Source: Paenibacillus sp. USDA918EY (GTDB taxonomy: Bacteria; Bacillota; Bacilli; Paenibacillales; Paenibacillaceae). Taken from it: DNA of 64,000 nucleotides. The stretch spans positions 558,001-622,000 of the forward strand of contig NZ_WTWY01000002.1 of NCBI RefSeq assembly GCF_009870825.1, read 5' to 3'. Position numbers and translations under genes: made by a program. How positions within the stretch are numbered: position 1 is the first letter of the stretch; the number at the start of each line of letters is the position of its first letter. The notes under the pieces are model-generated. The model saw only the letters and a list, made by a program, of their open reading frames with translations. It made no database searches and was not told the DNA's origin. Shown here in pieces: positions 42,257 to 51,393 of this stretch.

Positions 42257-43927
42257 TTAAGAAATGACCGCGCGGTTGCCGATATGCTCCTTCACCTTTT
42301 CATTCATCCACTCGCGCTTGGACAAAATCCATTCGGCGTCCTTCGGATAGCTGCTGAAGGTCATCGGTTCCTCCAGGCCCTCTTCCAGCGCGGCAAGAAC
42401 GGCATCGCGGCCCAGCCATTCCTCCAGCTGGCGCAGCAGGCGCAGGTCCTGCAGCGCTTCCTGCATGACCTCCATGCGGATGGACTCGATCGGCCCTTGC
42501 TCACCCGGATATACGAGGAAAGCATCGCCCGAAGGGAAGCCGCCGCCGGCATCGGTTACGCGGAACGGGTCGATGACTTTTTTGGAATATTGCGTGTACC
42601 AGAAATTATATCCCCACTGCAAAAATCCGGCGTTGTCAAATTTGTACAATTGGTAGCCAAGGATCCGGTTGCGCGCCGAAGGCATGCAGAAAAACCGGTT
42701 GGCCACGTTTTTGTACTGCGAACAACAATAGTATGTCCATAGCGGGGTAACGTTATTTTCAAGGAAAGGTTCGATATGGTTGCTGGCCGGGATCGGCGTC
42801 TGCACCAAACCTTTTTCGTAAAAATCATAGTCCGACAGCGCATCGATCACCGGGAAACCCGACAGCAGCTCGTTGACCATCTGTTTGGCGCTGGCATAAT
42901 ATTCGATATGCTCCAAGCTCGGCTCGTCGGAAATATGGAAATAGCTGCGGTTTTCAATGCCGTTTTCGTGGATCCAGTCTTTCAGCTGCGGCAGCAGCTG
43001 CTTCAGGAACGTATGGTACTCTTCGCCGGAAGCATCGGTTTCCCAGCCGAAAATGCGTTTCAACTCACCGTTCACGACAGCCATGATTTTCGGGGCATGT
43101 TTGGCCCCCCATTGCGTGAACAGATGCGAAAATTCGAAGTATTCGATGCCGCATTTTTGGCACAGATCCACCCAGCGTTTCAGCCGGTCAAAACCGAAGC
43201 GGTATTGGCCTTCGCCCGTCACCTCGACGTCCACCAGCTGCACCGTCGGGCGCTCCCCTCCCACCTCGGTATCGAGCGGCGGGGTAAAAATCGGGGTCAG
43301 CAGCATGTTGATGCCGTGATCGGCCGCGGTTTGTATGTACTGCTCCAGCAGTTCCCAATGCCTTTCGCTGAATACTTCCACGCCATATTGGGTCGCCAAG
43401 CAATCGGCATGGAACCACTGCGTATGCAAAAGCTGTTGCTTCGGCAGCTCGGCCCCGATAATCTCCAGCTCGAAGCGTTCTTCCCCCAGCGTCTCTCCCG
43501 TTTCCGTTGCAAAACGAACCGTGATCGGATATACGCCCGGTTTGGCCATGCCTTTCGGATCGACCGTAACCCACACGGAACGCCATTGCCCGGGATAAGC
43601 TCTCAGCTCGCCGTCTGTAAGCGGTAACAAAGGATCGGGATATAAGCCCGGCGTCGAGCGCAGCACATCGTCATCGTGGTCGGAGTAGATAGGCAGCTCG
43701 GATGGCACCAAGCCGACGCTCCGGAGGGTTACCAGATCTCCAAGCTCCGATTCGGCCTTGACCTTCACGGCAGGGATCAGATGTTGCGAGCGATAGGCTA
43801 CCTGATACGAAAACACTTCGTTCAGGAGCGCAGCGCCTTTGGCTTTGCCGGGTGCAGCCTGCAGCTCCTCGTCGGGAAATACTTTTTCTAAAGAATGGAG
43901 AATCCGGGTTTCAAACTTTTGCGTCAT
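42257..43927 (-). CDS. GH123-like (DUF4091) N-acetylhexosaminidase
   Basis: A 556-residue protein of the DUF4091/GH123 family, whose characterised Paenibacillus member is a beta-N-acetylgalactosaminidase. An N-terminal beta-sandwich (about 1-165; GQWRSVWVTVDPKGMAKPGV) precedes a TIM-barrel region. That region has GINMLLTPIFTPPLD, a CGIEYFEFSHLFTQWGAKHA motif and the catalytic Asp334-Glu335 pair in SYFHISDEPSLEH. The C-terminal part has GYQLYKFDNAGFLQWGYNFW and FLVYPGEQGPIESIRMEVM. No signal peptide is seen, so it may act inside the cell on imported glycans. GGGAGG precedes the ATG. It stands alone. Confidence 0.85.
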   Translation of the reverse strand: MTQKFETRILHSLEKVFPDEELQAAPGKAKGAALLNEVFSYQVAYRSQHLIPAVKVKAESELGDLVTLRSVGLVPSELPIYSDHDDDVLRSTPGLYPDPLLPLTDGELRAYPGQWRSVWVTVDPKGMAKPGVYPITVRFATETGETLGEERFELEIIGAELPKQQLLHTQWFHADCLATQYGVEVFSERHWELLEQYIQTAADHGINMLLTPIFTPPLDTEVGGERPTVQLVDVEVTGEGQYRFGFDRLKRWVDLCQKCGIEYFEFSHLFTQWGAKHAPKIMAVVNGELKRIFGWETDASGEEYHTFLKQLLPQLKDWIHENGIENRSYFHISDEPSLEHIEYYASAKQMVNELLSGFPVIDALSDYDFYEKGLVQTPIPASNHIEPFLENNVTPLWTYYCCSQYKNVANRFFCMPSARNRILGYQLYKFDNAGFLQWGYNFWYTQYSKKVIDPFRVTDAGGGFPSGDAFLVYPGEQGPIESIRMEVMQEALQDLRLLRQLEEWLGRDAVLAALEEGLEEPMTFSSYPKDAEWILSKREWMNEKVKEHIGNRAVIS

Positions 43928-44474
43928 ACAATCCTTCCTCCCTTAAATTTCTAGGATTTTGCAGATCAGGTTGTTGGAGTCTCTTAGGGGAACCATGCAA
44001 AATCCGCGCTCTAATGACTTTCAGTTTACCCGATGGCAGAGGACATTCAAGCCCTAATTTGAAAAAGACTGTCTGTACGTGGTTATTGTCCTGCTCCCCC
44101 TTCTTTTTCCAGATAAAAGAACCATGGTCTCGCTTAATCCAAAGGCTATAAGGAACGCTATTCTACCTCAAAAAGAAACCCGATCTGACTTTCGTATTTT
44201 GTGCTGTAGGCACTCGGAAGAAATACCTTGCACCTGCTGCTTGATGATCGACTTCAATGACTTTCATCTATGGGCGTCTGAACAACAAGGGGGGGACAAC
44301 CCCCTCACACTTGATCGGATCGGACAGATTGAATTTGCATAATATCTAAAGTAGCTGATTTTTTGTACTTCCAAGCTAAACCTCGACGGTTTCCTAAAAA
44401 ACAAACTTTTTCCCTTTTTAGTTGTTATACATTTTGATGTAATAATAATCCAAAATAGGGAGGAATAAAATTAG
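43928..44474. other. AT-rich non-coding stretch
   Basis: About 540 bp with no supported gene. A frame at 44079-44342 is open but has no ribosome site and no family resemblance. Composition becomes AT-rich here and stays so to about 45.2 kb. A GGGAGG ribosome site at 44457-44462 belongs to the next gene. Confidence 0.4.
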
Positions 44475-44963
44475 AAAAGAGTCCGTTCATTTCTTATCGC
44501 GTTACTTCTTTGCTTTACTGGTTCCGCAGTGGCAGTCGCTGAAGATGGGAAAAACCACACAGTGAGTAATCAAGATCTCTTGAAAAAGTTGGATTACTCA
44601 AGAAATCCTATTCAAGGTGTAGGTCCTTGGAATTTTGAACGTGTTACATCCAGTTCTCTTTGGAGTGCAAACGATAAAACAGGCGGAATCGGTTTTGAGC
44701 TTCAGCTTAGAGAAGATACTGGAATGGTAAACTCCACCGGCAAGCAATACAAAGAAGAAAATCATAGAGGTTCGGTATTATATAGAGCTATAAGAAATAA
44801 TAGCACATTTACTTACGGTGATTTATCAGGACACTACATTCACACTGAAACAAAATATTCTGGTTCTCTTGGTGTAGATGCAAAGGGAACAGGAAGTTTT
44901 TCAATCACTGCAAACGTCAAACAAGACCCAGCAATACAGACCGGAATTTCTTGGCAATATTGA
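44475..44963 (+). CDS. secreted small protein with no normal start codon
   Basis: An open frame of 162 residues beginning with a clear signal peptide (KRVRSFLIALLLCFTGSAVA) and continuing as a mature domain of about 140 residues rich in Ser, Thr and Gly (GVGPWNFERVTSSSLWSAND, SGHYIHTETKYSGSLGVDAK, GTGSFSITANVKQDPAIQTG). The ending ISWQY suggests a beta-rich extracellular fold. A ribosome site (GGGAGG) is correctly placed, but the expected start region (ATTAGAAAAG) puts the signal peptide one base out of frame, and TAG at 44472 closes the frame. The gene may be frameshifted, may use an odd start, or the read may lack one A. A 53-residue membrane protein follows 21 bp later. AT-rich and probably acquired. 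No family recognised. Confidence 0.55.
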   Translation, partial: KRVRSFLIALLLCFTGSAVAVAEDGKNHTVSNQDLLKKLDYSRNPIQGVGPWNFERVTSSSLWSANDKTGGIGFELQLREDTGMVNSTGKQYKEENHRGSVLYRAIRNNSTFTYGDLSGHYIHTETKYSGSLGVDAKGTGSFSITANVKQDPAIQTGISWQY

Positions 44964-44984
44964 CACCAGGGAGATGAATGATTA

Positions 44985-45146
44985 TTGCTAATTCTAATCA
45001 TATTTTTATTGATCATTGCCATAATACTGCTTATTAATATTAACAATAAGATCCCCCCGCGCCCACCACGTGATTACGTAGCTGAGGCAATGGAGCGGGA
45101 TAAAAAGAATAAAGAGCACAAAGAGAATCAAGAGAAGAAGAGCTGA
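44985..45146 (+). CDS. small single-span membrane protein, 53 residues
   Basis: A TTG-started frame of 54 codons. The N-terminus is one membrane helix (LILIIFLLIIAIILLININ), then a Pro-rich hinge (KIPPRPPRDYVAEAM) and a strongly charged tail (ERDKKNKEHKENQEKKS) that would face the cytoplasm. GGGAG lies 12 bases upstream, slightly far. It lies 21 bp after the secreted protein in the same AT-rich island, so the two probably form a unit. No family recognised. Confidence 0.5.
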   Translation: MLILIIFLLIIAIILLININNKIPPRPPRDYVAEAMERDKKNKEHKENQEKKS

Positions 45147-45199
45147 CCTTACACGTTTGCTCTGATTGAATTTTAAAATGGGCTATCCTATAAAAACAT

Positions 45200-45239
45200 G
45201 GGGGTGTTCCAAGTCTCTTTAGACTTTTGGGACACCCCC
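45200..45239. terminator. strong hairpin terminator
   Basis: GGGGGTGTTCC pairs with GGGACACCCCC, with an inner GTCTCTTTAGAC stem. It sits between the small membrane protein gene and the end of the ABC exporter operon and could serve either. Confidence 0.7.
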
Positions 45240-45349
45240 TATTTCTGCTCTCACCTAAGTCAAGCGTAGCAACCATGGAATCGGCTTAAAAGCCTTAGCT
45301 CCCATTTCTTGTGCACTAATTATGCCGTTGAGCCAAAAGGTCATCGCAT

Positions 45350-47572
45350 CTACACCACCGACTCCACGGGAATTCCCGTTTTCGGCTTTGCCATATTGCG
45401 CTGCGCGGTGATCAGATTATAATAAATTCCTTTCCGCTCCATAAGCTCGGTATGGGTGCCGATTTCGGCGATTTTGCCTTTGTCGAGCACGATGAGCCTG
45501 TCGGCGTGGCGCAAGGTCGACAGCCGGTGCGCAATCGCCAACGTGGTCCGGTTGCGGGTTACGCGCTGCAAGGCTTCCTGGATCGCCGTCTCCGTATCGA
45601 TGTCGAGCGAAGCGGTCGCTTCGTCCAAAATGAGAATCCGCGGATCGTTCAGCACCGCCCGGGCGATGGCCAGACGCTGCCGTTCGCCGCCGGAGAGGTT
45701 GCTGCCGTTCTCCTCCAGCCGCGTATCGTATCCATCCGGCAAACGAAGGATAAAATCATGCGCATTGGCGATTTTCGCCGCCTCCAGCACCTCTTCGTAC
45801 GTGGCGTCCGGCTTGGAATAACGGATATTATCCAGAATCGTGCCGCCGAACAGGAACGTCTCCTGCAAAACGACGCCGATTTGCGAACGCAGGTGGACTT
45901 GCTCGATCCGGCGGATGTTCACGCCGTCGATCAGAATTTCCCCTTCGTTCACGTCGTAAAAACGGGAGACCAGGTTGATCAGCGTCGATTTGCCCGAACC
46001 CGAATGCCCGACAAGGCCGATCATTTCCCCGGGTTTCACCTCGAAGTTCACGTCCTTCAATACCGGCTCATACGATTTGTACCCGAAATAAACGCCGCGG
46101 AACGTAATCGTCCCCCGGATCGAATGTTTGACGGAGCTCTCCGAATCGATCACCTCCGGCTGTTCGTCGATGACCGAAAAAATCCGGTCAATGGAAATGA
46201 TGGCGTTCGATACCCATCTCGGCATAAACATGAGCCACGAGATCGGGCCGTATATCATGGCGGCATAACCGCTGAACTGCACAAGCTCGCCCAGCGTCAT
46301 GTCTTTGTTCAAAATCATGCCGCAGCCGATGAGGAGCACGAGATACTGCCCCATCTGGATCAAGTAGTTCGAGATCGGCGCCAGAATGCTGAACACCTTC
46401 TCGCTCTGGACCGTCGCCGCGGCAAACTCGCCGTTGTACTCCCTGAACCGTTTGACCTCCCGCTCTTCCTTGCCGAAAGCCTTCACGACGCGGATGCCGC
46501 TCAGCACATCATGCAGGAAGGAGTTGGCCTTATCGTACACCCGCCACTGCTTGCGGAACAGCTTCCACAGCACGCCCTTCCATATGTACCGCTGCAAATA
46601 AGCGACAAGCGGTGCCGGCAGCAGCACCACAAAAGCAAGCCGCCAATCGGCGGAAAACAGCAGCACGCTGGCGGAGACGAGGATGATCAGCTGAAATATC
46701 GCCGTCGTCGCCAGCTCCTGAACGAGATTGCGGATCCGTTCCGTATCCGACGTAATCCGGTTCATAATATCCCCGGCCCGCTGCGACGTCAAAAACCCGA
46801 GCGACAAGCTTTGAATCCGCTCGTACACCAGCTTGCGCAGATCCGCAGCGATTTCCGAGCTGACCCGCGCCATGATCCGGCCTTTGATGATGCCGAGCCC
46901 TTCGCCGCCGACCAGCACGAGCAAAAGTCCCGCGATGCCCAGAAGGAACATCGGAACGCTGGGCGACTGACCCGCCGGCGGCTGCAGCGCAGAATTGACC
47001 AGCAGCTTTTGAAAATAAGGCCCGGCCATCGATATCGCCGAAGCCGCGACAATGACCGCCAGCCCGATCGCGAACGTTTTGGAATGGGCCAGCGAAACCG
47101 ACAGCAGCCGTTTGAGGGCGGCGGTTTTGTTCATGCATTTCGGGCACACCCTCGTCCCGGGAACAAGCGACCCGCCGCAGGTGGCGCAGACCGGCTCTTC
47201 CTCGTCGTTGTATATCCGGACTTTGCGTTTGCGGGACATGTCATTCAAAATTTGCGCGATATATCCGTATCTGGCCGCATGTTTCATCGACAGCCGGGTC
47301 AGGATAAACTTGGTTCCCGCCTCGTCCCCTTCCAAAACGGCGCTGCCGATCAGCGGAACCACCTTATACTCTTCGGCGTCGGATATCGCCCGGCTTTCGA
47401 CGACAACCCCGTTTTCCAGCAGCGCCCACCGGTGTTCGCCAATGACAAAGTAATTTTCCGTCCGCCTTCCGCCAAACGTCAGATCGGCGGGGACGCAATA
47501 AAGGATGGACTCCCCGACGGCCTGCTTTGCGGCAAACAGCTCCTGCTCGGGCAGCGTAAAATTAAGATTCAT
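45350..47572 (-). CDS. ABC exporter (permease-ATPase fusion) with N-terminal zinc ribbon
   Basis: A 740-residue half-transporter. The N-terminal 125 residues are a non-transporter beta-rich domain (FVIGEHRWALLENGVVVESR). A zinc ribbon follows (about 130-148; CATCGGSLVPGTRVCPKCM). Next come a six-helix type-1 exporter domain (about 165-460) and an ATPase domain (about 490-725) with Walker A VGHSGSGKSTLINL, signature NLSGGERQRLAIARA and Walker B ILILDEATASLD. The direction is export by family. It is the last gene of the exporter-DUF1854-exporter operon and probably pairs with the other half-transporter. GGAGGT precedes the ATG. Substrate unknown. Confidence 0.92.
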   Translation of the reverse strand: MNLNFTLPEQELFAAKQAVGESILYCVPADLTFGGRRTENYFVIGEHRWALLENGVVVESRAISDAEEYKVVPLIGSAVLEGDEAGTKFILTRLSMKHAARYGYIAQILNDMSRKRKVRIYNDEEEPVCATCGGSLVPGTRVCPKCMNKTAALKRLLSVSLAHSKTFAIGLAVIVAASAISMAGPYFQKLLVNSALQPPAGQSPSVPMFLLGIAGLLLVLVGGEGLGIIKGRIMARVSSEIAADLRKLVYERIQSLSLGFLTSQRAGDIMNRITSDTERIRNLVQELATTAIFQLIILVSASVLLFSADWRLAFVVLLPAPLVAYLQRYIWKGVLWKLFRKQWRVYDKANSFLHDVLSGIRVVKAFGKEEREVKRFREYNGEFAAATVQSEKVFSILAPISNYLIQMGQYLVLLIGCGMILNKDMTLGELVQFSGYAAMIYGPISWLMFMPRWVSNAIISIDRIFSVIDEQPEVIDSESSVKHSIRGTITFRGVYFGYKSYEPVLKDVNFEVKPGEMIGLVGHSGSGKSTLINLVSRFYDVNEGEILIDGVNIRRIEQVHLRSQIGVVLQETFLFGGTILDNIRYSKPDATYEEVLEAAKIANAHDFILRLPDGYDTRLEENGSNLSGGERQRLAIARAVLNDPRILILDEATASLDIDTETAIQEALQRVTRNRTTLAIAHRLSTLRHADRLIVLDKGKIAEIGTHTELMERKGIYYNLITAQRNMAKPKTGIPVESVV

Positions 47573-47615
47573 GGATACCTCCGTCCTCTTGTCGGTTGTG
47601 CCGGGCCTTCCAGGC

Positions 47616-48167
47616 CTACATGCACACTTCGATCATCCGGTATTCCTTATCGCTCAAACGGTCCAGCTCGGGGACGATAAACCGGTTGCCGTCCACGTCG
47701 ACGACCAGCAGCCGGTTTGGCGTCATCAGCTTGATGTTTCCCCCGCCTCCCCGGACCGTAAACCGGCATAGTCCCGACGTGGTTTCCGTCTCCCAATAGG
47801 AATAGCCGAATTCCTCCTTCACCGACAGCACCTTCGTGATTTCCGGGGCGAAATACCGCAGCTGAATCTGTTCCTCCAGCAGTTTTTGCGTTTCGTCCGG
47901 AAATTCGTCCAGCGAGCGGATCATGCCGATCTCTTCATTTTCTGCGGTCCGGACCGATAAGTAGATCCGTTTGTTCGTATGGGGAAAAGAGCATTGAATG
48001 TATACCCCGCTGTGCACCTGGCCCCCTATGTTGACGTTCAGCATATGGCCTTCCGTCCGGGTAAACGCTGCGTCTGCCGGGGACAGGTAGCGGATTTGGG
48101 CCGCATCGGCCAGTCCGGCGCCGCTTTTTTCCCGATTCAGCACCGCTCCCGTATCATTTCGGGTCAT
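47616..48167 (-). CDS. DUF1854 domain protein
   Basis: A 183-residue protein matching the DUF1854 pattern: an N-terminal RYLSPADAAFTRTEGHMLNV segment, FPHTNKRIYLSVRTAENEEI, the DEFPDETQKLLEEQIQLRYF helix, and FGYSYWETETTSGLCRFTVR with the closing LLVVDVDGNRFIVPELDRL. There is no signal peptide or membrane helix, so it is cytoplasmic. It is encoded between two ABC half-transporters, with a 4-bp ATGA overlap with the first and 43 bp before the second. DUF1854 proteins are known to neighbour ABC exporters, but the role is not established. It is likely an accessory or regulatory subunit of the transporter. Confidence 0.85.
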   Translation of the reverse strand: MTRNDTGAVLNREKSGAGLADAAQIRYLSPADAAFTRTEGHMLNVNIGGQVHSGVYIQCSFPHTNKRIYLSVRTAENEEIGMIRSLDEFPDETQKLLEEQIQLRYFAPEITKVLSVKEEFGYSYWETETTSGLCRFTVRGGGGNIKLMTPNRLLVVDVDGNRFIVPELDRLSDKEYRMIEVCM

Positions 48168-50458
48168 GCCGTAATCACCTCTTTCATTTTCAGCGCTTCG
48201 TCATGTTTTTGCACCAGTCCGTAATACGCCCCTTCTTTCTGCATCAGCTGCTCATGGGTTCCTTCCTCCACGATGCTCCCCTGCTCAAGCACGACCAAAT
48301 AATCGGCGTTTCGCAGCGTCGACAGGCGGTGCGCGATCGCAATCGTCGTCCGGCCCTGAATGAGGGTGTCCAGCGCCTCCTGGATTTGCAGCTCCGTTTT
48401 CGTATCCAGGGAAGCGGTCGCTTCATCCAGGATCAAAATTTTCGGATTATGCAAAATCGCCCGCGCAATGCTGAGCCGCTGCTTTTCGCCGCCCGACAGG
48501 TTGTGCCCGCCCGTGCCGACGATCGTGTCGTAGCCTTCCGGAAGCTTTTCGATGAAATCATGCGCTCCGGCGATTTTGGCGGCATGGATCAAGTCCTCCA
48601 GCGTACAGTCCGGATCGGCGTAAGCGATGTTTTCGGCGATGCTTCCCGACATGACGTACACATCCTGGGATACGATTCCGATATGCTTGCGCAGCGAAGA
48701 CATCGACAGATCCTTGATGCGGATGCCGTCGATCCGGATTTCGCCTTCATTCACGTCGTAAAGCCTTGGAATCAGGTTGACGAGCGTCGATTTGCCCGCC
48801 CCCGAATGCCCGACGACACCGATCATTTGGCCTGGACGCGCATGCAGGGACACTCCCTTCAAAATCGCCTTGTTCGGCTCATAACCGAAGGTGACGTTTT
48901 TGATCTCGATTTCGCCCCTCATCTCCGCAAGCTGGATGGCATCCGGCTTTTCGGCGACATCGGGAACCGCGTCGTGGATTTCAAATATCCGCTGCGCGGC
49001 CGACATGCAATACGACCACCAGTTGACGATGTTGTTCATAAACTGGATCGGACCGTATAAAAGCAGCATGTAGTTGATAAAGGTCATCACTTTGCCGAAC
49101 GTAAACTCGCCCTGCATCACCTTCCAGCCGCCAAAGGCCCAAATCATGATGCCGCCGACCTGGGTTAATATGTTTAATACCGGAAACAACGTGACGCCCA
49201 TTTTGTTGAACGACTGTTCCGCTTCGGAAAAAGCGCCGCTCGCCCGCCCGAAACGGGCATTCTCCATCTGTTCCTTTCCGAATGCCTTGACGACGCGCGT
49301 TCCGCGGACCGTATCGCTGATGATGGCGTTCATCGCAGCGACCCGCTTATGTCTTCGTATGGAGAGGCGCCACAGCTTGGGAAACGCTTTCCGAACAAGC
49401 CAAAACACAAGCGGAAGCGGAAGCAGGCACAGCACCGTCAGCTTCCAATCCATGACGAGCAGCACCGTCACGATGCCCACGATGTTCATCGCATTCACGA
49501 CGAAATAGGATATGCCGTCCACGAAAAAATATTGCAGTTCGGTCGCGTCATTGTTGACCCGCGTCATGAGCTGCCCGGTCTGTTTTTTCTCGAAAAAGCT
49601 CAAGGAAAGCCGTTGCATCGCTTGAAACACGCTCGATTTCAGGTCAAAGGCGATGTTCGCGGCCATCTTCGCGTTAATGACCCCGTAAAGCACCCCGAAC
49701 AGCAGCGACAACGTCCGAAAAACGACGATCAGTAAAATGACGAGCCCGATTTTGCCTGCAAAAGGCCCTTCTCCGCCGAGCGCCTGGTCAAACAGCAGCG
49801 TCCCCTGCAAATAAGGAATGACGAGCCCCGTGCCGGAACCGAGCAGCATAAAAAACACGATCCAGAACATGGAGGCCTTGTATCTGCCCGCAAAAGACAG
49901 CAGCCTTCCGAATACCGCATGCTTTTTCATGCATTTGGGGCATACCTTGCGCCCTTCCTCGGGGTAAATCATGCCGCATTTCGGGCAAGCGGCGCGCTCG
50001 TCGCCGTCGTCCGGCTCCTGCTCTTCCGGTTCCTCGTGGTTCTTCAGCTTGGCGAACATCCCCGCGAGCCGGGCGGCCCCTTTCATGTGGCCGTTCGTAA
50101 AAGCGGCGATTGCCCGCTCTTCCGGCGACTTTATGACCACCATCCCGGATGCGACCAGATTGACGACCGTTAACGACTCCGCCTCCCCGATCGGCACTTG
50201 TTCGAACCCCCACCTTCGCTCCCGCGAGGCTGGAGGCCGTTTCGCTCGCGTACCCGCGGCATAACCGCCGTACGTCTTTTCCTGTAAAGGTTCTTCCAAG
50301 CTGGTCAGCACCAATACATGCTCACGGGTAAGCAGCACATACGTATCCGAAAATCCTCCGTCAAGCGTTCGGTCGCACAGCATCCAGCACAGCACGCTGT
50401 CCGGATCGACATCATGCCGCTGCAGAACCTTTCCGATTTCATCTGGAAGCTTTTCCAT
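48164..50458 (-). CDS. ABC exporter (permease-ATPase fusion) with N-terminal zinc ribbon
   Basis: A 764-residue half-transporter, first gene of the operon. The N-terminal 155 residues resemble the beta domain of its partner (VLLTREHVLVLTSLEEPLQE). A zinc ribbon follows (CPKCGMIYPEEGRKVCPKCM). The six-helix exporter domain contains the coupling loop SFFEKKQTGQLMTRVNNDA. The ATPase has Walker A VGHSGAGKSTLVNL, signature NLSGGEKQRLSIARA and Walker B ILILDEATASLDTK. The start at 50458 has GGAGG 4 bases upstream; the frame is open to 50521 with no ribosome site. It likely forms a heterodimer with the 740-residue protein. Substrate unknown. Confidence 0.92.
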   Translation of the reverse strand: MEKLPDEIGKVLQRHDVDPDSVLCWMLCDRTLDGGFSDTYVLLTREHVLVLTSLEEPLQEKTYGGYAAGTRAKRPPASRERRWGFEQVPIGEAESLTVVNLVASGMVVIKSPEERAIAAFTNGHMKGAARLAGMFAKLKNHEEPEEQEPDDGDERAACPKCGMIYPEEGRKVCPKCMKKHAVFGRLLSFAGRYKASMFWIVFFMLLGSGTGLVIPYLQGTLLFDQALGGEGPFAGKIGLVILLIVVFRTLSLLFGVLYGVINAKMAANIAFDLKSSVFQAMQRLSLSFFEKKQTGQLMTRVNNDATELQYFFVDGISYFVVNAMNIVGIVTVLLVMDWKLTVLCLLPLPLVFWLVRKAFPKLWRLSIRRHKRVAAMNAIISDTVRGTRVVKAFGKEQMENARFGRASGAFSEAEQSFNKMGVTLFPVLNILTQVGGIMIWAFGGWKVMQGEFTFGKVMTFINYMLLLYGPIQFMNNIVNWWSYCMSAAQRIFEIHDAVPDVAEKPDAIQLAEMRGEIEIKNVTFGYEPNKAILKGVSLHARPGQMIGVVGHSGAGKSTLVNLIPRLYDVNEGEIRIDGIRIKDLSMSSLRKHIGIVSQDVYVMSGSIAENIAYADPDCTLEDLIHAAKIAGAHDFIEKLPEGYDTIVGTGGHNLSGGEKQRLSIARAILHNPKILILDEATASLDTKTELQIQEALDTLIQGRTTIAIAHRLSTLRNADYLVVLEQGSIVEEGTHEQLMQKEGAYYGLVQKHDEALKMKEVITA

Positions 50459-50591
50459 TTGTCCTCCGTTTTTTTGGATTAATGTGGATTTCATTTGTTT
50501 TAGGTACGAAATATGATACACTCTTTGCCGATTCCAAGAAAGGGAAAATTTGCTTTAAACGAAAATTATTTAGGCAGCCGGCCAAAAGCCC

Positions 50592-50647
50592 AAAAAAAAA
50601 GCCTCCCTCAAGCCGATGCCATTCGACTCGAGGGAAGCCTTTTATTT
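50592..50647. terminator. terminator of the pentose-phosphate operon
   Basis: GGCTTCCCTCGAG pairs with CTTGAGGGAGGC, followed by nine T on the minus strand. It lies about 38 bp past the transaldolase stop. Confidence 0.85.
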
Positions 50648-50684
50648 TAGGATTCGCGAAATCCTTACTTATAATATAGCCAGC

Positions 50685-51350
50685 TTATTTCGTTGCGTTT
50701 TTCCAGTCGGCGGCAAACTTCTCGATGCCTTGGTCCGTCAGAGGGTGCTTCGCAAGCTGTGCGATTACGCTGAATGGAACGGTCGCGATATGCGCACCGG
50801 CCATCGCTACGCGGGTTACATGGTCCGGATGGCGAACCGATGCGGCGATGATTTGAGAATCCAGGTTGTGAATGCGGAACAGCTCGGCGATTTTCGTTAC
50901 GAGCAGCACGCCGTCTTCGGAGATGTCGTCGAGGCGGCCCAAGAACGGCGAAACGTAAGTCGCGCCTGCACGTGCAGCAAGAAGGGCTTGGTTCACGGTG
51001 AAGATCAGCGTAACGTTCGTTTTCACGCCCTTTTTGGTCAGGTAACGGCAAGCTTCAAGACCGGCCAGCGTCATTGGAAGCTTGATCGTGATATTTTTGT
51101 CTCCGCCGTTGATCTTGATCAGCTCTTCGGCTTGGGCGATCATGTCTTCCGCAGTTTCCGCATCCGGCGTTACTTCCGCCGATACGGATTCCACTTCAGG
51201 AACGGCCTTCAAAATTTCTTCGATGCGGTCTTCGAACTTCACGCCTTCTTTGGCTACCAGGGAAGGGTTGGTCGTTACACCGGAAAGAACGCCGATTTTG
51301 TAAGCTTTTTTGATGTCCTCAAGATTGGCAGTATCGATAAAAAATTTCAT
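50685..51350 (-). CDS. tal: transaldolase (TalC/Fsa-type, short form)
   Basis: A 221-residue short transaldolase, the pentose-phosphate enzyme moving dihydroxyacetone units between sugar phosphates. The family start [29 protein letters not shown] and the Schiff-base lysine region [20 protein letters not shown] then [13 protein letters not shown] are all present. Fructose-6-phosphate aldolase is the close alternative; the pathway genes around it favour transaldolase. GGAGG precedes the ATG. It is the last gene of the zwf-gnd-tal cluster. Confidence 0.93.
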   Translation of the reverse strand: MKFFIDTANLEDIKKAYKIGVLSGVTTNPSLVAKEGVKFEDRIEEILKAVPEVESVSAEVTPDAETAEDMIAQAEELIKINGGDKNITIKLPMTLAGLEACRYLTKKGVKTNVTLIFTVNQALLAARAGATYVSPFLGRLDDISEDGVLLVTKIAELFRIHNLDSQIIAASVRHPDHVTRVAMAGAHIATVPFSVIAQLAKHPLTDQGIEKFAADWKNATK

Positions 51351-51393
51351 GATGCATAACCTCCATATATTGTTGTTTTTTGCCCAAATTGGA

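Noticed and set aside
44079-44342. 87-codon plus-strand frame in the AT-rich island
   Set aside because: No ribosome site, unusual cysteine content and no resemblance to any family.
45254-45345. Short minus-strand peptide MTFWLNGIISAQEMGAKAF... after the ABC exporter
   Set aside because: Only 29 codons, poor ribosome site, no partner. It could be a remnant, but evidence is too thin.
45452-47680. 742-codon plus-strand frame opposite the ABC exporter
   Set aside because: It is the antisense shadow of a gene with clear Walker motifs. Its product is rich in Arg, His and Gln with no domain and no ribosome site.
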